DNA of 64,000 nucleotides from Tremella fuciformis (lineage: Eukaryota > Basidiomycota > Tremellomycetes > Tremellales > Tremellaceae), in assembly GCA_032768795.1 (NCBI GenBank), contig CP136490.1, forward strand, positions 7,812,001-7,876,000, written 5' to 3'. Positions 46,553 through 58,941 of this stretch are shown here, piece after piece; positions within the stretch are counted from its first letter, which is position 1; each line of letters starts with the position of its first letter. Under the pieces are notes generated by a model. It did no database searches. It was not told where the DNA came from and worked only from the letters and a program-made list of their open reading frames with translations. A program made the position numbers and the translations under genes.

Positions 46553-48253
46553 CTAAGCGAACAATCGCTTGGTGTAGCTGTTCAACCCGTGCACACCACC
46601 CTCGAGCTGGGCAGACGCAGTCCGAAGCTCGAATCGGACGCTTCCCTCGCGAGAGCCCTTTTGCAGCTCTACAACGCTTTTGACACCAGTGTCCTGGAGC
46701 GAGTGCTGGAGACCGGTATAGAGGTACGGCACGAATTTGTTGATGCTGCCCTTGTCGGCAACGTCGCCGCTGACACCCTGGGCGACCTTGACGGCGTCGC
46801 CCTCGGAGAAGTATCGGGCAGTGGCCGCGTTGGCGTTGTTGAGAATGGCCTTCTTGGCCTTGACCGAGCCGCGCTGGGTGTGCTCCATGGCCTCAATGGA
46901 CCCCATGCCACGGTACACCTTGACCCGCTTGCCTTCGTGGTAAAAGTACTCTCCGGGAGACTCGGTGGTACCGGCGAGAAGGCCACCCATCATGACGGCG
47001 GAAGCACCGAGGGCGAGGGCCTTGGCGATGTGTCCAATGTTGGAGATACCACCGTCAGCAATGGTGGGGATGCCGAAGCGAGAGGCGAACTCGGAGACGG
47101 CGTAGACGGCGGTACCCTGCGGTCGGCCGACGGCCATGACCTCCTGCGTGATGCAGATGGACCCGCTGCCCATGCCAATCTTGATGCCGTCGGCGCCAGC
47201 AGCGATAAGCTGGGCTGCTTGCTCGCGAGTGACGACGTTGCCGGCGATGACATCGAGTTTGGGGTAAGTCTCCTTGATCCACTTGACAAACTCGATCATG
47301 AATACCGAGTTGCCCTGAGACGAGTCGAGGACAACGACATCCAGACCGGCCTCGACGAGGAGCTTCAGCCTGTCGCGGTCGGAAGGGCGGGTACCGATGG
47401 CCGCACCGCAGTAGAGCTGTTTCGAGGAGGGGACTTTGCTGGCAAGGGGGAAGTTCTGGTTTTTGAGGAGATCAGATCGGGCGACGAGGGAGACGAGTTT
47501 GCCGGAGGTGTCGACGATGGGGAGCTTGCCCTTCTTCGAGTCACGAAGAATGTTGTTGGCCTCGTCGAGAGTGAGACCAGCCTGGCCAGTCACAACATCG
47601 GTGGTCATGACGTCCTGAAGCGAGGTTCCGGGGTCGCGGAACTGCACATCTCGGCCGGTGACAATGCCCAAGAGTTTGCCGCCAATCTTGCCGGTGTCGG
47701 TGATAGGCACACCGCAGAAGCCGTAGGACGCCTTGATCTCAAGGACGTCGCCGACGGAGCCCTCAGGCGAGAGACAGACGGGGTCGGTGATGAAGCCGTT
47801 CTCGAACTTCTTGACCTTCCTGACCATCTCGGCCTGGGCCTCGGGGGTGCAGTTGTGGTGGATGATGCCGAGACCGCCGTGGAGTGCGAGGGCAATGGCC
47901 ATGCGCTCCTCTGTGACGGTGTCCATGGGGGAGGAGAGGAAGGGGGTGTTGAGGACGATGTTCTTGGTCACCCTGGTCGTCAGCTCAGATTCACAGGCCA
48001 AGGCGGGGGGTAGAGCTCACTTGATCTGCAAGGACACCTGGGAGGCCTCAAAGTTGATGTGGCCGGGCAACATCAAGAAGTCATTGTAGGTCAAACCGCC
48101 ATTCTTGGAGGAGTCCATGAGCTGATTCAGCGAGAGACCATCGCCATTGGCGTACTCCTTGAGCAGGGCGATGGCTTGATCAGCAGGCAGGGGCGCGTCC
48201 TGTCGCTCGGGGCGAGCAGGGAGGTGACCGTTGGCGAGACCGTTGGCGGGCAT
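46553..48253 (-). CDS. IMD1: Inosine-5'-monophosphate dehydrogenase
   Basis: ATG at 48253 ([20 protein letters not shown]), one 48-nt intron (47973-48020), 550 residues. It catalyses the NAD-dependent oxidation of IMP to XMP, the first committed step to GMP, in the cytosol. Visible are [11 protein letters not shown], then two CBS domains ([28 protein letters not shown]), the (beta/alpha)8 barrel with [20 protein letters not shown], the catalytic-cysteine loop [34 protein letters not shown], and the flap RGMGSIEAM. The C terminus SYTKRLFA lacks an obvious peroxisomal signal. Length is close to the family norm. A long open frame on the opposite strand is an artefact of codon bias here. The name follows fungal usage; orthology to a particular yeast copy is not implied. 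Confidence 0.96.
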
Positions 48254-48825
48254 GTTGCTGTATGTGGGTCGGGAGGAATGGGCGATAAAAGGCGGGTGGG
48301 AGGGTGTGACCGAATTTATGTGGGACCAACGCGATGGACTGGCGCGGGGGTGGGAAGGTGATGACGCCGCGGCCGGGCGGGGTCACTGTGGAGCGCGCGA
48401 AGCGGGGAGGAGCTGGACGGAGTCTGCTGGAGAGGAAGATGCGGCACGTTTGAGACGAGCCGGGGCAGTTGACAAAGGTTTGCGAAGAGTGGGGTCGTGT
48501 TGTATCTGCCAAAAGAGAAGAAAAAAGAAGCTGCCCCGGGCGTGTCGGACTTTTATCAGCAAGCGAGCAACAGCGCGTCAGATTTTTCTGATTGACACGT
48601 GTGAACAGAACGGAAGCAATCTTATCTGGAGCGCACCTCCAACTGTACTCGTGCGTATCGTTCATGTCTGATACATGACAGACTATATATCTTGTGGCTC
48701 GCTCTGCGGCCAATGCTAGGCAAACACAAAGTAATGATACGACAAGCAGATGGATGCTAGATGCCCAGATCCGACTAAAGGATACAACCGATGTATGTCT
48801 TCTCTCTTTGCTTCTCTTCAGATGA
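48254..48825. other. Intergenic: IMPDH promoter and cyclin 3' end
   Basis: About 570 bp; no gene seen. Confidence 0.4.
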
Positions 48826-50185
48826 TTATACCGAAACGTTGCGAGCGGCCGAGGTGAGCGAAAAGACGCCTTGGGACTTTCGCAGCGCCTTCCACTTGGC
48901 GGCCCACTGGGGCGAGCTCGAGCTGTTGGTCGGGCTGACGCTGATGTTGGACGTGGCAGGGGTCGGCAGCTGGTCGCTGACGATAAGGATGTGGCCCGGT
49001 TTGTTGGTGTACGACGCCTTGCGCGTGAACGCGGGCGGGTGGTGTACCGACAGGTGGCCCGACGAGTCGGCAGTGACGATGGCGCCTTCTGCCGGGGTGG
49101 TGTTGACGCTGACGGTACTGATGGTGGATGCGACCGAGTGCTGCGAGTCGGTCGAGCCGCGGCGCGCGAGCCCGGGTGTGGGCGCGAGCTGGAGGTTGGA
49201 GATAGCGTAGCTCGAGGGCGAGAGCGAGAGCCGGCGGGAGCCGGAAGGAGAGGGAGAAGGCGACTCGACGAAAAGGTGGTCCTTTTCGCTCGACTTGCGC
49301 TTGAGCGACGGTCCAGCCGAGGACGGCGCAGATGGCGGGGTGTACAGCTTCTGCGATGTGGGCTGGATGTGGACCGACAAGCGTGGTAGCGGGGTCGGAG
49401 GGGCGGACATGGGTGTCCGTGCGAGGACAGGGGACGAGGCCGCGACGGGACCAGAGACAGTCCGCCTTTGGGCGGGCTTGACCGTGGCGTGGCGGGCGAG
49501 GGTGTCGTCGTACAGCTCCAAGTGGCGGGTGAGGTCCTCCTCTGTGACTGCGAGCTGGTAGTCGAGCAGGTAGAGGAGCTGCTTCTCCATGAGGTTGACC
49601 TCGGAGAGGGAGAAGAACTTTGCGTATTTCTGCCAGTGGAAGTTCTTGGGAGACGAGTCGTTGAGGTATTTGGCGGCGCAGATGAGGACAGCCAGGAAGA
49701 CACGATGTCTGGTGCACTTCATGCCTGATGATGAGCTCGACTCTTTATCGTTCATGGACAGGAAACTCACCAGTCGCGACAGTGGGGAGCTTTGTGCGGA
49801 GGCGCTCAAGGTAGAGGAGGGTGACTGAGAGAGTGGGCATCTGGACGTTGGACTGCACGACGAGGCCTTTGATGAAGGTCGACAAGTCGGGCAAGTTGTC
49901 GACCACATCGTCCACCTCGGCCTTTGGGGCCTCCCACCAGTTGCACCGCTTGCCATCGCCGTCGACCCAGAGCTTCTTGGGCGTGAGCGGGGGCGAGAGA
50001 TAGGGCGACTCGACCTGGGGCGCGATGCGGATGACCTGCGATGTGCGCGCGGCGACATAGTCGATAAAGTCGGCCGAGACTTTGGTGCGGAGCTGGTCGA
50101 CCATGAAGCGGTTGTGGGTCGAGAGGCGGCATAGGGAGGCGGGGTGGATGGGGTCGCGGCGGGCGGATGAGGACGAGGACGACAT
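48826..50185 (-). CDS. Pcl-type (Pho80-family) cyclin
   Basis: ATG at 50185 ([12 protein letters not shown]), one 46-nt intron, TAA at 48826-48828, 437 residues. The cyclin box contains [72 protein letters not shown] and [19 protein letters not shown]. These are the signatures of the Pcl1/2/9 group that partners a Pho85-type kinase in G1 and in polarity. The C-terminal 230 residues are Ser/Pro-rich with many SP and TP sites. The upstream DNA is unusually long and gene-free, which fits a cell-cycle gene with complex control, but this is inference. Confidence 0.88.
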
Positions 50186-52744
50186 TGTGTGAGATGGGGT
50201 TTGAAGGGGTGCGTGTGGGTGTAGGGATGGAGAGGGTGTCTTGCCGAGATTATGTGCAGCGTCGGGCTCGGCGTGGAGGCTGGTGTTGACTTGTTGTGGT
50301 GTGTTGTGGCCCGGGGATGACGTGGGGTCTCGGTCGGTGCGTCTCACACGGGTTTGAGCGATAATCTAGCGTAGCGTGGGTGGTGTGTCGGTGTCTGAGG
50401 GGGCTGCACCGGAGAGAGTAGGCGAGGACGTATATAGAGCAGGAGCAGGCTGCGAGACTCGAGTTGGGCGAGTGGTCGATGGTCGAAGCGAAAGACGAGC
50501 TCGACGACGACGAGCAAAGAAGAGAAAGAGGTGGGTGGACGAGGAACGACGACGATCCTTCAGGTCCCCCTGTCATATAAGATACCCAGCAACGAGCAGC
50601 CAGGGATCCACTGGGTTTTGCACCACCGCTGCACTGGCGCCGGGACCCGAGATGGCGGACCTGGCCATCGACGTAGAGTGAGTGGGTGCATCAGAGCGTG
50701 CGCCTCCGCCTCGCCGCGAGGCGTTCTTCTGTGGGCATGGCAGGCAGGTGCTGGGTGGGCGGGGCCGACCGATCGAGCTAAGCATCGAGGCAAAGACAAA
50801 AAGCCTCGTCAACTGCCGCTTGCAGCGATAGGGTCGCGCGCAAGCTCCGAGCGCTGGGGCCCGCCGACATGTGTCCGGGTCCAGCTGCTGATTGCCAGCT
50901 GCCAGCCTGGCTGGCAGCTGGCAGCTGGAAGAGGATGGCAAGCCGCCCGGCGGCCCTGACTTGGACCTAGTCTCGCAAGATCGTAGCCGTAGCTTGGCTC
51001 TGCGAGCCAGGCGACGACCGCCCAGCACTGCCAAGTAGGCTCGCTCTCGCTCGCCATTAGAGTGCAGGATGTGCGAGAAGAATGTAGACGGGAAGGTGCG
51101 CCATTGTGTCAGTCGAACGCACCATCTTGGCCGGCCATGGTGCCGAATCGGGCAATCGCAGAGATAAACCTTCAAGCCACCGGTCCCAAGCTCTGGAAAA
51201 GAGAGATGGCTCGCGGGTAGGAACAGAGAGCTGGTCAGACGACGTCGATGGCTTTAAAGTTACCGGCCTGACCCGGGACCGTCAAGGTTATTCTCCGATC
51301 CGTGCTCATTCCCTAGTACTTGCTCGATCCGTCTCGGGGAATTGGTGACGCAGTGCCTGACGACTCACCATCGAAGCTTGTTTCCTCCATCTCTCGCTGC
51401 TGCTTCTCTGGCAAGCACCAGCAGCAGCAGCAGTACAGAGTGGAGTACCGGTGGTGGCGTCGTGGATCATCGACGAGGCTAATTAACATCGGTGGGCGGG
51501 CGTGGCAGTCGCTCAGTGGCAGAATCGAATGGTGGCACTGGCAGTGAATTACCACTGAGACCTTTCTGGCTTTCTGGAGCTCCGAAGCACCGAGCGGGCG
51601 TCGTTGCTGGAACGTCGCATAGCCGGCACGATAGCGATACCGGTTCGAGCACGATCGGCCCGCCATTCGCCAGGCTGATTGGCAGCCGGGCCTTCCAGTC
51701 GCTGAGCAATGGCGATACGATACGAGCGTCTCGATCGCTCGTGTGGGCGGGCGAGCACTGACGCAAGCGGCACTTTGCGCTCTGCAGCGATGAAATGCGG
51801 CCAACACCGTTCATCGACCCCTGCTTTCTCTAGCATCTAGGTGGAGGGGACAGCGTTATGCATACACGGCGGTGCGCGAGGCCCACGCCGAGCCCATCTC
51901 CCAGTGCGCCCGACACGCGGCAGCCGCTGCCAGATACTATGAGACACAATGGCTATGAGCATTGCCATGGGCATGGCAAAACGTGCTCAAGCGAAACCGA
52001 GAAGCGGGTGGGGGCCCGCCAGCTGGCTCACGCTCATGAGAGAGGAGAAGAGGACCTATCAGGGAATGTCTCACACGGTGTATCACCTCTTCATCCCAGC
52101 CGGGGGTCTCAGCCCGCGCGCCACGCGACAGAGACGATATGTGCTGTAGTGCTTGTTGATTCCCACTTTCGGAGCGCGCTCGGAGATCGGCGTCGGCCAC
52201 CCCGGCAGCTGAGGCCTGGACCCGTGTACAATGTTTGTTGCGAAGAGAACACAAGCAACGTGCTTTCTCACCCTTCTCTCTGTTCGGCAGCGACAGCGTG
52301 AGACTCGCGTGGACTATGACTACCACAGACCGGACACTCGCACTGATGTGGCATTACCCATGCTTGAAGCCAAGACGTTGTTGATGACTGACGTAGCCAG
52401 CCGAGTGACTGCGGGGAGCCACGTAACGAGCCCGCCACAAATGAAATCGTCAATCGATGCCCGAGTGAGACTTGAGCAGCACCGCTTATCGATCCCATTC
52501 TGCCCTTCGAGATCGGCGCGAACAAAGATTTCTCTGCATGCCACCGACAACCATAAGCCTCCTACTTGTACTTTTCTTCCTCCCTACGTGAAAGATCTAG
52601 TGGTACACCTATGAGGGGAATCTCGACACGGATATATACCATTCGTCCACTCTCGTGTCCCAAAAGTCCAGAGAGAACCTAGACGAGTGTACACTATACT
52701 TATAACCCCAGGACAACATAGATGGTATGCACAAGATCCTCTCC
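50186..52744. other. 2.56-kb gene-poor region upstream of the cyclin gene
   Basis: No open frame here has a recognisable domain or a convincing exon structure. It includes the cyclin promoter, a perfect 14-bp-arm palindrome (50894-50922), a short CAG run near 51418-51436, and the 3' end of the HMG-box gene. A long 5' leader or a non-coding RNA is possible; nothing in the sequence settles it. Confidence 0.4.
50894..50922. repeat. Perfect inverted repeat, 14-bp arms with 1-nt centre
   Basis: Arms GCCAGCTGCCAGCC and GGCTGGCAGCTGGC flank a single T. It could form a cruciform or, if transcribed, a very tight hairpin, or be a pair of CAGCTG E-box sites. Confidence 0.8.
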
Positions 52745-55609
52745 TCAGATTCCGTCCACCGCGGGCGCAAGATCGGACGCGACATCCCCGTTCGGCGCAA
52801 CACCGTCGAGCTCTGTAGGGGCGTCTTCGGTCGAGCCACTTGGCACCTCGTCGAAAGCTTCCGGGACCGCATCGCCACCGAGCGCGGCAGCCTCAAAGAC
52901 GTCTTCGGCTTGTGCTGGGGATGCTTCGGCAGCAGGCTCCTCGATCGACGCCTCGACAGCCTCAACTTGATCGATAGTGCTCGTGGGGACCTCGTCGACG
53001 ACCGGAGGCAGGTCAGCCGGAGGCAGCTCGTTGACCTCCTCGGTGGGAACCCCAGATGCGTTGGCGGACACTTCAGCCTCCACAGGGACAGACTCGTATG
53101 TTTCGAAGGCTTCCGTCGCGACGGGCGGAACAACCGACTCGCCTTCCGTTTGCAAGGCTACTTCGGCAGATACCTCGCTCGGTTGTTCGGTTGCAGTCTC
53201 GGCACTCGCAGGGATCTCGGCGGTTGCGGCTACGGCTTCTTCCAGAGCAGGGGCAACAGAGACATCCTCGGTCGACATGACCTGGTCGATGACCGCAGGT
53301 GCAGCAGGCTCAGGAATCTCTTCGATCTTTGTAGTCGTGACATCAGGCTGAGCGTCCGCCTCCGGGACATTATCCATGAAATGTTGAAGCTCGTCCCACT
53401 GCTGGTGTTCTTGACCGCTGTCACCCATCCCGCCGAGACCGGTGAGGTCCATGCCCTCTAAGGGATCCCGAAAACCATGAAACTCGTCGAGCTCCATGGA
53501 ATCCTCAAACGGGTGGGCGTCGGATTCCGCCTTCAGATCCTCCTCCGAGTCGTTGTGAAACCCCGCAAGGGTCGGGGCGCCATGTCGATCTGTGACAATG
53601 TCGTCGGATTTGATTTCTTTCTTCGGATCATCTCGGAGTGACTTGAGATCCAGATGAGGGGGTGAAGATGTCGACTGAGGATGAATAGGTCGGTCCGGCA
53701 CATCTTCACCTCGGGCTCGAGCGGCCGCATCATCCTCGTAGATCTTGCGCGCGGCCTCGTAGTCCTGCTTGTCCTTCTCAGCCTGTTGCAAAAACGGCTG
53801 ACAGTCAGCCGGGTCTTTGAGCGGCAGCAACAACTGCTGACCTTCTTCTCATCATCTGTGAGACTTCTCCAACGCTCGGCCGCAAGCACACTCTGCTTTG
53901 TAGTTTCCGTCTCGTCGGCCCACACCCTGGCGCGAAGTGCGTCGTCCTCTCGGATACCCTTGAGGAACAAAAAGTATGCACTAAGAGGCTTCTTGGGCGC
54001 ATTGGGGTCTTTAAGGTTGCCCTTTCTCGACTTGCCCTCCTTGCGCTGCTGAGCTCGGAAAGCATTCTCGACTCGGATATCCTCAGGGGTGAGGGTGGCC
54101 TGCCAGGCGGCCAGGTCTTTGGCGTATTGCTCCTTGCTCTCCTGGACTTTCTGGGCGTAGTAGGCCTTTTGAGCATCGTCGAGCTGGGCGTAGGAGGCTC
54201 CAGCATCCTTGGCGATCTGTGCGACATTGAGCTTGGCGTGCTGAGGCGTACCGCCGGGTGAGTGACCGGTTGTGGCAGCAGCCTTCGCCTTGTTGAGCTC
54301 GTCGTTGAAGAATAGCTGCCACGCAGACTGGGCCTGTCGAGGAGGATGAAGGTGCGACTTCGCAGGCGGCTTGGGGACCGGCTTCTCCTCTTCCTTCTTG
54401 TGGCTCTTCTTCTTCTTGCTGCCCTCTTTCTTGTCTTCGGACTCGTCTTCGGTAGCCGACTCGGCAGGTCGCTTGCCAAGGACCTGTTCCGCATCGCCGC
54501 TCTTGTCTTTCTTGTCCTTCTTGCCCTTCTTACCGGTGGTAGGGGAAGAGGTGGCGGCAGCAGGAACAGCAGACGCGGCCGTCGCAGCCTGAGGTGCGAC
54601 ACCTTGAGCCTGGTGCGTGGGAGGGGGATAGAAGCCCTGGTTCCACTGAGGTGGCTGTTGCCACGGGTACTGACCAGGTGCCATGTGACCCTGCTGCATT
54701 TGATGCGGCGGGATTGATTGAGGCATCTGCTGGGCGTACTGCCACTGCTGTTGGGCCATGGCATGTTGGTTGACCTGTCCGTTGCCGCCGCTTGAGCGAT
54801 GAGGCTGCTGCCACTGACTCGATGAATTGCGCGAGGTGTTGTTTTCGTGCTGCCATCCGTACTGGGGATATTCGTATGTGGCCGATGTCGGCGTGCGTTG
54901 AGGATGTGCGGTCTCACCCATGGTCGAGCTCTGAGTCATGGTGGGCGTGGTAGCCGAAGCACCGCCCTGAGCGGGGCGCGATGTGGTCGGGGTAGGCTGC
55001 TGGAAGCCTTGATTTTGGTAGTGCTGCCATTGGTTGGGGTACTGGTGGCTGCCGTAGTAGTCCTGGTAGCCCCCGCCGTACGGGTGAGCGGTTTGAGGCT
55101 GACCTCCGAGCTGAGACTGATGATGTGTGGTCTGATGAGCCGGAGCGGACGCGGCCTGGTAAGGCGATGACGACGCGAGATGCGAGCTGTCAGTGGCCGA
55201 CGAGGGTTGACCGGCAAAGTAACGCGACGAGGGAGACTGGTTGGCGGCTGACGACGGGTTGGTACTGGGAGGCGTTGCTGCCTTGGCGGCTGTAGTACCC
55301 GAAGTGCGGCGCGAGCCCGATGCGCCAGTGGTGGCATATCCAGAGAGACTGGCAGGATTAGCACTTTGTGAATAGTGGTGGTGAGGGATGGGCTAACCCG
55401 ACGTTGCCGGCGTAGGGATAACCGCCTACACCACCCATGTAATTTTGTTGATAAGAGCCGTAGCCCTCTTGACCGGTGTACAGACTGGAGTCATCACGGC
55501 GAGCCTCTCCCGTCACGCCCGCGTCGGCAGCATAGGCGCGAGGGTTGGAGGTATTCCGCTGGTGTGAAGCGTACATGTTGGGTAGGTTTGGCTGCTGTTG
55601 GTTGTCCAT
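52745..55609 (-). CDS. Double HMG-box protein with Gln-rich N terminus and acidic tail
   Basis: ATG at 55609 (MDNQQQPNLPNMYASHQRNT), introns of 49 and 44 nt, TGA at 52745-52747; 923 residues. The first 370 residues are rich in Gln, Tyr, Gly and Ser. A Lys-rich stretch (TGKKGKKDKKDK, EGSKKKKSHKKEEEK) precedes HMG box A (RQAQSAWQLFFNDELNKAKA ... DAQKAYYAQKVQESKEQYAK) and box B (DPNAPKKPLSAYFLFLKGIR ... RWRSLTDDEKK, then after the intron PFLQQAEKDKQDYEAARKIY). The last 330 residues are strongly acidic with repeated PAE/VPxE-type segments. It is a nuclear chromatin-binding or transcription factor by composition; no named orthologue is claimed. The upstream DNA is a long CT-rich leader on this strand. 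Confidence 0.87.
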
Positions 55610-57251
55610 GGCAGGCGGGGCGGGCGTGCAAGCCGTGTGTCGGGATAAGGGGGTTTGCAGGAATCGATTTGACGGTGATGACGCGACAACGGAAGGGCGC
55701 GTCGAACGAGCGGGGGGAGGGGGACGCGGGGGTGGGAGGGCGATGATTGGGTCGGGTAAGGGGTGGGAGGGGGAGAGAAGAGGGAGAAGAGCGTCAGCTT
55801 GATCCTCGTCTGGTGGGAGATGGGGCGGGGTTCAAACGTGAAGAAGACGGCGAGTGAAAGTGACAGAAAGGAAGGGGGTAGAGCTCACAGCAGTGTTGGA
55901 AGCCCAGTTGTGGCTGCCAGTCGAGTGCGTCGCGGTGTTCTGCATCGGAGTCTGGAAGCGGGGTCGGACTGGGTTGAGAGTGATGGCATGGCGACGCGTG
56001 TGAGAGTAAGACAGAGAGGGGTCGGTGGATGTATGGAGAGATGAGGGGGAGAGGCAGCGTCAGCGTGGTCGATGATGAGGGTGTGTGCAGAGGGGGGAGG
56101 TGGGCTGATAAGATGAAGAGGGCGTAGATAACCACGCGACTAGGGGAGATGGGAGGGAGGGTGGGTGGGAGGGGAGAGACTCACAGGGCGTAGCGATGGA
56201 GTGGGGGAGGAGGGGCGTGGTGAGGGTTGGTCTCGGGATAGACCAAGCCGAAAGCAGAATTCAAATTGTTCCTTTGCCTGTTGCACGTCAGTCGGTAGGT
56301 CGGGAGAGAGGAGGACGATCGTCGGAGCGGTGCCAGGTGGTGGTGCTCTGGGTAAGATGCAGGAGCCAGAGGAAGAGGAAAGAGGAGGGCGTCGTCAAGC
56401 GTCGATGTGAAACGGCAGGGAAGAGAGCGAGAGGAGGGACGGGCTAGTGCTGCGAGGCCGAGGGGGGAGAGGAGGGCGGCGGTGCAGCGAGTGCCTTTGA
56501 TGGCATGCCGCCAGAGGGAGGGAGCGAGTGGCGAGGCTTACCTGAGTAAAAGAGCCGCCAGACCACGAGACAGACGAGCAGAGCGAGAATGCGCAAACAA
56601 GGTGCGTGCTGGCTTGATGAGCTAGAGCCCCAGCCCGAGGGGAGGGAGGGGGGTGTGCGTGGTCTATGGCCTGGGGGAGTTCCGGCCAACGGCACGAGGT
56701 CGAGAGGGAAGAGGAGTGCCGCGCCGCGCCGCCAGGGCACCGGACCGACGGATGGTGTAGCGTGATTGACAGTGAGGAGAGGAGGGCGATCTGCAGGGTT
56801 TCACCTGATGGCTATGGTTGGGCCAGAGGGAGGGAAGGGGGGGGGAGATAGACTACCCGACTATCGGGATGTAATAGGAAGAAGGAGGGGACCTACGCAA
56901 CAGAAACGAGGGGAGTGGGCGGTGGGGCAAGGACGAACTGAAATGAAAAAAACCGAATGAACAGGGAAAAGACAAGAGGGGAAAGTGAGAGAAAGAGGTT
57001 TCCTCTGGCTCTGTGCAGAAGACCACCACCTGGTTACAGAGTACCATCTCATCAGCTTACAGCCTACAGGCGTCTGTGGGATTTCCCTCAGGGCAAGCCG
57101 GCATTCTTTGCCACCCGATCCCTCGGCCCCTTCAGCCAATCCCAGCGCGTCACACAAGAGAATGCCCGAAAGAGGTAATTCATCGCCCACCGCCACATCC
57201 ACCGCCGCTTCGCGGGAATAGGCGGGAATAGCATCTCACGTGACTCACCGC
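55610..57251 (-). promoter_or_regulatory. CT-rich upstream region of the HMG-box gene, possible spliced leader
   Basis: About 1.64 kb that is strongly purine-rich on the plus strand (GGGAGG, GAGGGG runs), so pyrimidine-rich in the sense of the HMG-box gene. In that sense good donor sites occur (GTAAGC near 56540, GTGAGT near 56185, GTGAGC near 55887). This would suit a long, intron-bearing 5' leader. No protein-coding exon was found. Confidence 0.4.
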
Positions 57252-58881
57252 TCACGCGACGCTATGACCCATCAACGACTGCAGCGTCGTGTCTCCGTCC
57301 ACCTCATCAGCGGCGATGAGCTCCAGGATACCCAGGTATACCTCGTTGACCCTCCCCACATCGTCTCGCGTGACCACTGCGCCATCCCTCCATACGAAGC
57401 ATACCCTGACACCCGCTTCGTGACCCACCACACAGGCAGCTATCACCGGCTGGACCGGATGAGGGTTCTGACTCCAGCACACATCGGTGGCACCCTTTGG
57501 CAGGCTGATGCGGCCCAGGTTGCTCATGGTCAGACTGCCGCGGTACGGCCTATCCGAGACCATCTTCTGGTAGAACGTCTCCTCCCAGCCCGTCGGACGC
57601 GTTGGATTGCCCTTTGCCCTCAGGTCCTGGTTCGGAAGATACCCCATGACGTTCATCGCAAGCTGCGCCTCGCGGCGGCCGGCCGGGCTTGTGAACTGCT
57701 CGTGGACGACAGTGACGGTCTCCCAGAACTTGCGATGGGGCGAGAGGACCAGGTCGGACTCGGTCGCAGAGGTGAAATTGCCAGTGATGGCAGTATGGGA
57801 CGGGTGAGCCTTGCGCTCCGTCAGCGGCGTATGCCCTCTATGTAGCGTCGCGTCGGTCGGCGACGTCGGCGGAGTGAGGACCATCCACTGTGCAACGAGG
57901 TAGGATGTCTTGAGGATCGCGTGCAGCTTGACTCCGTGCTTGGCCCCAGTGCGCCGCAGGCCTTGTATGGTTTCGGGGGGAATGGCAATGTACCGCACGT
58001 CGCCGGGACAGTCCATGGGCCGTTTCTTGACTGCCGTCCCGGGCCACGGAAGGTGCGGGAGGATCCACGCGCGCAGCCATAGGGGCATGTGCGGGCCGAG
58101 CACTTCCTCCATCATGATGCTCCAGAAGAACCGGAAAGACGGGCGGCCAGGGATAGTCTCTTCCATCTTGGGTATACCGTCCAGCTTCTCGTCCGGCACC
58201 TCGTCGTCGCTCAGAAGGAGGTGGAACAGCGCCAGTGCGCCAGCACCATCGGTGATCTCGTGCTGGATCGTAAGGGCCACATGGACCGCCTGGTCCGGTG
58301 CCGCGGTGTGCCGCCTGACGGACCAAGTAGGCGACACGTCCACATCGGTCGCGAGGACCTGCACAAACTCTTCCCGCAGTATACCTTCTATACCGCCAGC
58401 TGGATCGTACGGGGCGTTATCGCTCAGCACCTCTTCGGGCAGCCACGGCCGGGAGCGCTGTTCAAAGTACGGCTTGGTCGTCTGCCCATCGCGCACCCGG
58501 ACCCAGAGCAGGTCGAGGTGTCGCTGCACCTCAATTATGCGCGCTGCTAGGCGGTCGTATGATGGGGCAGAGGTGGGTGGATACGTGGCGACGAGCGTGA
58601 TGGAGAGCGGAAAGCCGAGGTTGCGGGAGGCGATCGGGTATCGGTCCTGCAGAGCGCCTGGGCTCAGCGTCTGACGAGTGCAAGTCTCGATTGAGAGGCG
58701 ACTCACAGGCTCGCCTCGGCAGCTGTGTATCGCCTGCCATGATGAGTCCAATCACAGATGAGAGTGGTGAAGCAGAGTCAGAGCGCACTTGCAGGTGACT
58801 ACTAGCCCCTGCTGGCCGGTACGCCGGCCAACTGTCGGATTCATGACTGCGAACAAAATGCAGATCGCCATGCTCCAACAT
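57252..58881 (-). CDS. AATase-like acyltransferase (condensation-fold)
   Basis: A long exon ending at the TGA at 57252-57254 contains NLGFPLSITLVATY, the active-site motif HEITDGAGAL (HxxxDG), LHAILKTSYLVAQW, FTSATESDLV, RGSLTMSNLGRISLP and CFVWRDGAVV. This resembles the alcohol acetyltransferase family (PF07247 type) that makes esters from acetyl-CoA and alcohols, or related acyl transfer enzymes. The 5' end is uncertain: the main frame has no ATG near its start and begins just after a stop. A model with two upstream introns (one of 36 nt, in frame) reaches an ATG at 58881 (MLEHGDLHFVRSHES). The encoded length, close to 500 residues, fits the family. Substrate is unknown. The start lies only about 60 bp from the APC11 stop. 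Confidence 0.72.
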
Positions 58882-58941
58882 ATACACACAGGTGGTCGTG
58901 AAACGGTATCATGATGGCTGCGGTGCAAGGAAGCATGCCCC

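Noticed and set aside
46445..48013. 522-codon open frame on the plus strand
   Set aside because: It lies exactly opposite IMP dehydrogenase, has no domain, and is a product of GC-rich codon bias on the coding strand.
48180..49703. 507-codon Ser/Arg/Pro-rich frame on the minus strand
   Set aside because: It overlaps the cyclin gene in another frame and crosses the intergenic region; composition is that of a shifted frame.
50573..51175. 200-codon minus-strand frame upstream of the cyclin
   Set aside because: Cys/Arg-rich composition without domains or exon signals; a chance frame in GC-rich DNA.
52727..53461. 244-codon plus-strand frame
   Set aside because: Antisense shadow of the acidic tail of the HMG-box protein.
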